This document shows, piece after piece, positions 7,302 through 9,391 of a stretch of DNA of 9,391 bases (position 1 is the stretch's first letter; every line of letters starts with the position of its first letter). Made by a program: the position numbers and the translations under genes. The notes below the pieces were generated by a model. That model did not search any database. It was not told where the DNA came from and saw nothing but the letters and a program-made list of their open reading frames with translations. The stretch is from Thermoleophilaceae bacterium (GTDB lineage Bacteria > Actinomycetota > Thermoleophilia > Solirubrobacterales > Thermoleophilaceae), in the NCBI GenBank assembly GCA_013812485.1, contig JACCTJ010000172.1, positions 1-9,391 of the forward strand, in the 5' to 3' direction.

Positions 7302-7694
7302 ATGACCCTGCGCGCCTTTCCGGTGCTCTACGCGAAGGACGTCGAGGGCGTAGCCGCGTTCTACGCCCGGCTCGGCTTCGCGGTTCAGTTCCGGATGCCC
7401 GGCCAAGACGGCGCCACGGGCTTCATCGGGCTTCGGCGCGACGCGGCAGAGCTCGCCGTGGCGACCGAGGATTCGCCGCGAATGCTCGCCGGCGTCGAGC
7501 CCGGACCGGGGCCGCGGCACGAGCTGTTCGTCTACGTCGAGGATGTCGATGCCACCGTGGCCGCCCTGCGCGACGCAGGTGCCTCCGTGCTGCGAGCGCC
7601 GGCCGACATGCCGTGGGGCGAGCGCGTCGGCTTTGTCGCCGACCCTGAGGGCAACGTGGTGTCGCTCGCGGCATCCGGCGCGCCGTTGGAGTAG
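7302..7694 (+). CDS. VOC (glyoxalase/bleomycin-resistance fold) family protein
   Basis: A 130-residue single-module vicinal-oxygen-chelate protein with two beta-alpha-beta-beta-beta halves. The first half contains PVLYAKDVEGVAAFYARLGF (7-26), and the second HELFVYVEDVDATVAALRDAG (73-93), ending in the typical WGERVGFVADPEGNVVSLA (105-123). Members include glyoxalases, ring-cleaving dioxygenases and drug-binding resistance proteins. The usual metal ligands are mostly absent: no His on the first strand and Ser121 where the last-strand Glu normally sits; only His73 matches a ligand position. So a drug- or metabolite-binding role, or metal binding completed by a dimer partner, is more likely than classical glyoxalase I activity. 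Cytosolic; probably a dimer, as is usual for single-module members. Its own promoter seems likely, given a hairpin and a TAGGAT box upstream. It converges with the phosphoesterase remnant on the opposite strand. Specific substrate unknown. Confidence 0.9.
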   Translation: MTLRAFPVLYAKDVEGVAAFYARLGFAVQFRMPGQDGATGFIGLRRDAAELAVATEDSPRMLAGVEPGPGPRHELFVYVEDVDATVAALRDAGASVLRAPADMPWGERVGFVADPEGNVVSLAASGAPLE

Positions 7695-7713
7695 AGGAGG
7701 CTTCTGGACCCGA

Positions 7714-7733
7714 GCGCCCAGAGCGCCGGGCGC
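7714..7733. terminator. Hairpin between convergent genes
   Basis: Perfect inverted repeat GCGCCC-AGAGCGCC-GGGCGC, starting 20 bases after the VOC stop and 46 bases beyond the convergent phosphoesterase stop. Its place between two converging 3' ends suits a shared, bidirectional terminator. There is no T tract on either side. Confidence 0.35.
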
Positions 7734-7778
7734 CAACGGCCGGTACCCCGTCGGCCTCGAGCGCGGGACTCGCCCGTC

Positions 7779-8381
7779 TTACGGACGCTCGGAGCGCTCG
7801 AATCCCCGCGCCGCCCGCTCGTCGATCGACGAGCCGTTGGGGCCCGGCGGCGGGGGCTCGGAGTCCGGGCCGTGTCCGGACTGCCACAGGATCTTGTCGA
7901 GCAGGCGCTGCGGGGAGCGGTCGGTCTGCTCGAGCGGAAGCCGTTGCGAGAGCCGTGAGTTGGGGGAGCCGGCGGAGTTGCGCTCGAGCAGAGGCTGACG
8001 CGGCGTGATCGCCTCGTAGGGCTCGGCGTTGGCAGGCTTGGAGGTGAAGGCGTTGTAGAGCGGCGTCGCCAGAGCGTCGAAGAGGTTGAGCGGCTTCAGC
8101 CCGAGCGGGATCTCGAAGGTACGGATGAAGGAGAGGAAGTCGTAGCGGGTGTGCACGACCGCGCCGCGGCGCGCGTACGGGCTGATGGCAAAGGCCGGGA
8201 TCCGATGGGCGTCGACGTGGTCGGCGCCGTTCTGGGAGTCGTCCTCGATCACGAGGATCAGCGACTGCTCCCAGATAGGCGACTTCGAGATCTCCTCGAC
8301 CATCTCCCCGAGCGCGAGGTCGTTCTCGGCGATCATCGACTGCGGCTTGCGAGAGCCGGGGGTGGTGCCCGCTGTGTGGTT
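7779..8381 (-). pseudogene. Phosphoesterase (acid phosphatase/phospholipase C type), 5'-truncated
   Basis: C-terminal part, about 200 residues, of the phosphoesterase family that includes AcpA-type acid phosphatases and bacterial phospholipases C, normally exported enzymes of 400-900 residues. What remains starts at NHTAGTTPGSRKPQ (from 8381) and runs through MIAENDLALGEMVEEI, LILVIEDDSQNGADHVDAHR, AISPYARRGAVVHTRYD and an LFDALATPLYNAF segment. It ends with the lineage-typical tail LLDKILWQSGHGPDSEPPPP and a TAA at 7779-7781. The family usually reads NDHT at the first of these motifs; here the Asp is missing. The frame stays open to about 8465, but that stretch resembles nothing I know, and no signal peptide, start or N-terminal catalytic residues are present. 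An internal ATG at 8336 would give 185 residues lacking the active-site start, so I call it a remnant. The UvrA gene ends only 108 bp upstream, so the lost 5' part is not nearby. Deletion, rearrangement or a chimeric assembly join could explain this. Confidence 0.83.
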
Positions 8382-8435
8382 AGAGCAGAATGAATGCCTA
8401 CTCGACCCTGTTGAACACGCCCCTTTACCGGTCGG

Positions 8436-8465
8436 GACGAGTCGAAACCGATGAGAGAACTCGTC
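8436..8465. repeat. 7-bp inverted repeat in the UvrA-phosphoesterase junction
   Basis: GACGAGT (8436-8442) and ACTCGTC (8459-8465) are perfect complements around a 16-base spacer. A competing shorter pair, TGAGA/TCTCA (8452-8456 and 8464-8468), overlaps it. On the minus strand it lies 25 bases after the UvrA stop and could be a weak terminator. It also sits in the 108 bp where the phosphoesterase gene has lost its 5' end, so it may be linked to the break. No T tract follows directly. Confidence 0.35.
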
Positions 8466-8489
8466 TCACGGTGTCCGCGAGGGCCTCGG

Positions 8490-9391
<902 letters not shown>

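Overview
The window is about 70% GC with dense bacterial genes and GC-biased codon third positions. Gene content (a short actinobacterial-type UvrA homologue, a twin-arginine secreted PhoD phosphatase, an acid-phosphatase-like phosphoesterase with a proline-rich tail) points to Actinomycetota. A Thermoleophilia/Solirubrobacterales-like lineage is my best guess, from the style of the proteins only. There is no rRNA, tRNA, CRISPR array, transposase or phage gene.

Left block (1-4775), all on the minus strand, in transcription order: a GH31 family alpha-glycosidase (4775 to 2541), a classical short-chain dehydrogenase/reductase with a TTG start (2460 to 1657), and a near full-length PhoD-type alkaline phosphatase that is broken by three frameshifts and one in-frame TAG (1593 to 29). 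Gaps of 80 and 63 bp would allow one transcript. A 177-bp divergent region (4776-4952) separates this block from the plus-strand genes.

Centre (4953-7694), plus strand: a 756-residue protein joining an N-terminal PHP metal-hydrolase domain to a C-terminal GT4 glycosyltransferase through about 180 residues I cannot assign, followed by a small VOC (glyoxalase/bleomycin-resistance fold) protein that may be made from a leaderless or nearly leaderless mRNA.

Right block (7779-9391), minus strand: the last third of a phosphoesterase (acid phosphatase/phospholipase C type) that has lost its 5' part, an unexplained 108-bp junction with an inverted repeat, and the C-terminal half of a UvrA-like ABC ATPase running off the right edge. 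The UvrA carries a 15-residue in-frame insertion between the ABC signature and Walker B, with a perfect 19-bp palindrome inside it.

The GH31 enzyme and the PHP-GT4 fusion, facing away from a shared upstream region, suggest glycan or glycolipid turnover and synthesis, but a functional link is inference. Two phosphatase genes in one window are damaged while the genes between them are intact. That fits either recent loss of extracellular phosphate-scavenging genes or local assembly errors. I found no clear undescribed multi-gene system. The best leads are the PHP-GT4 fusion with its unassigned middle segment and the palindrome-bearing insertion in UvrA.
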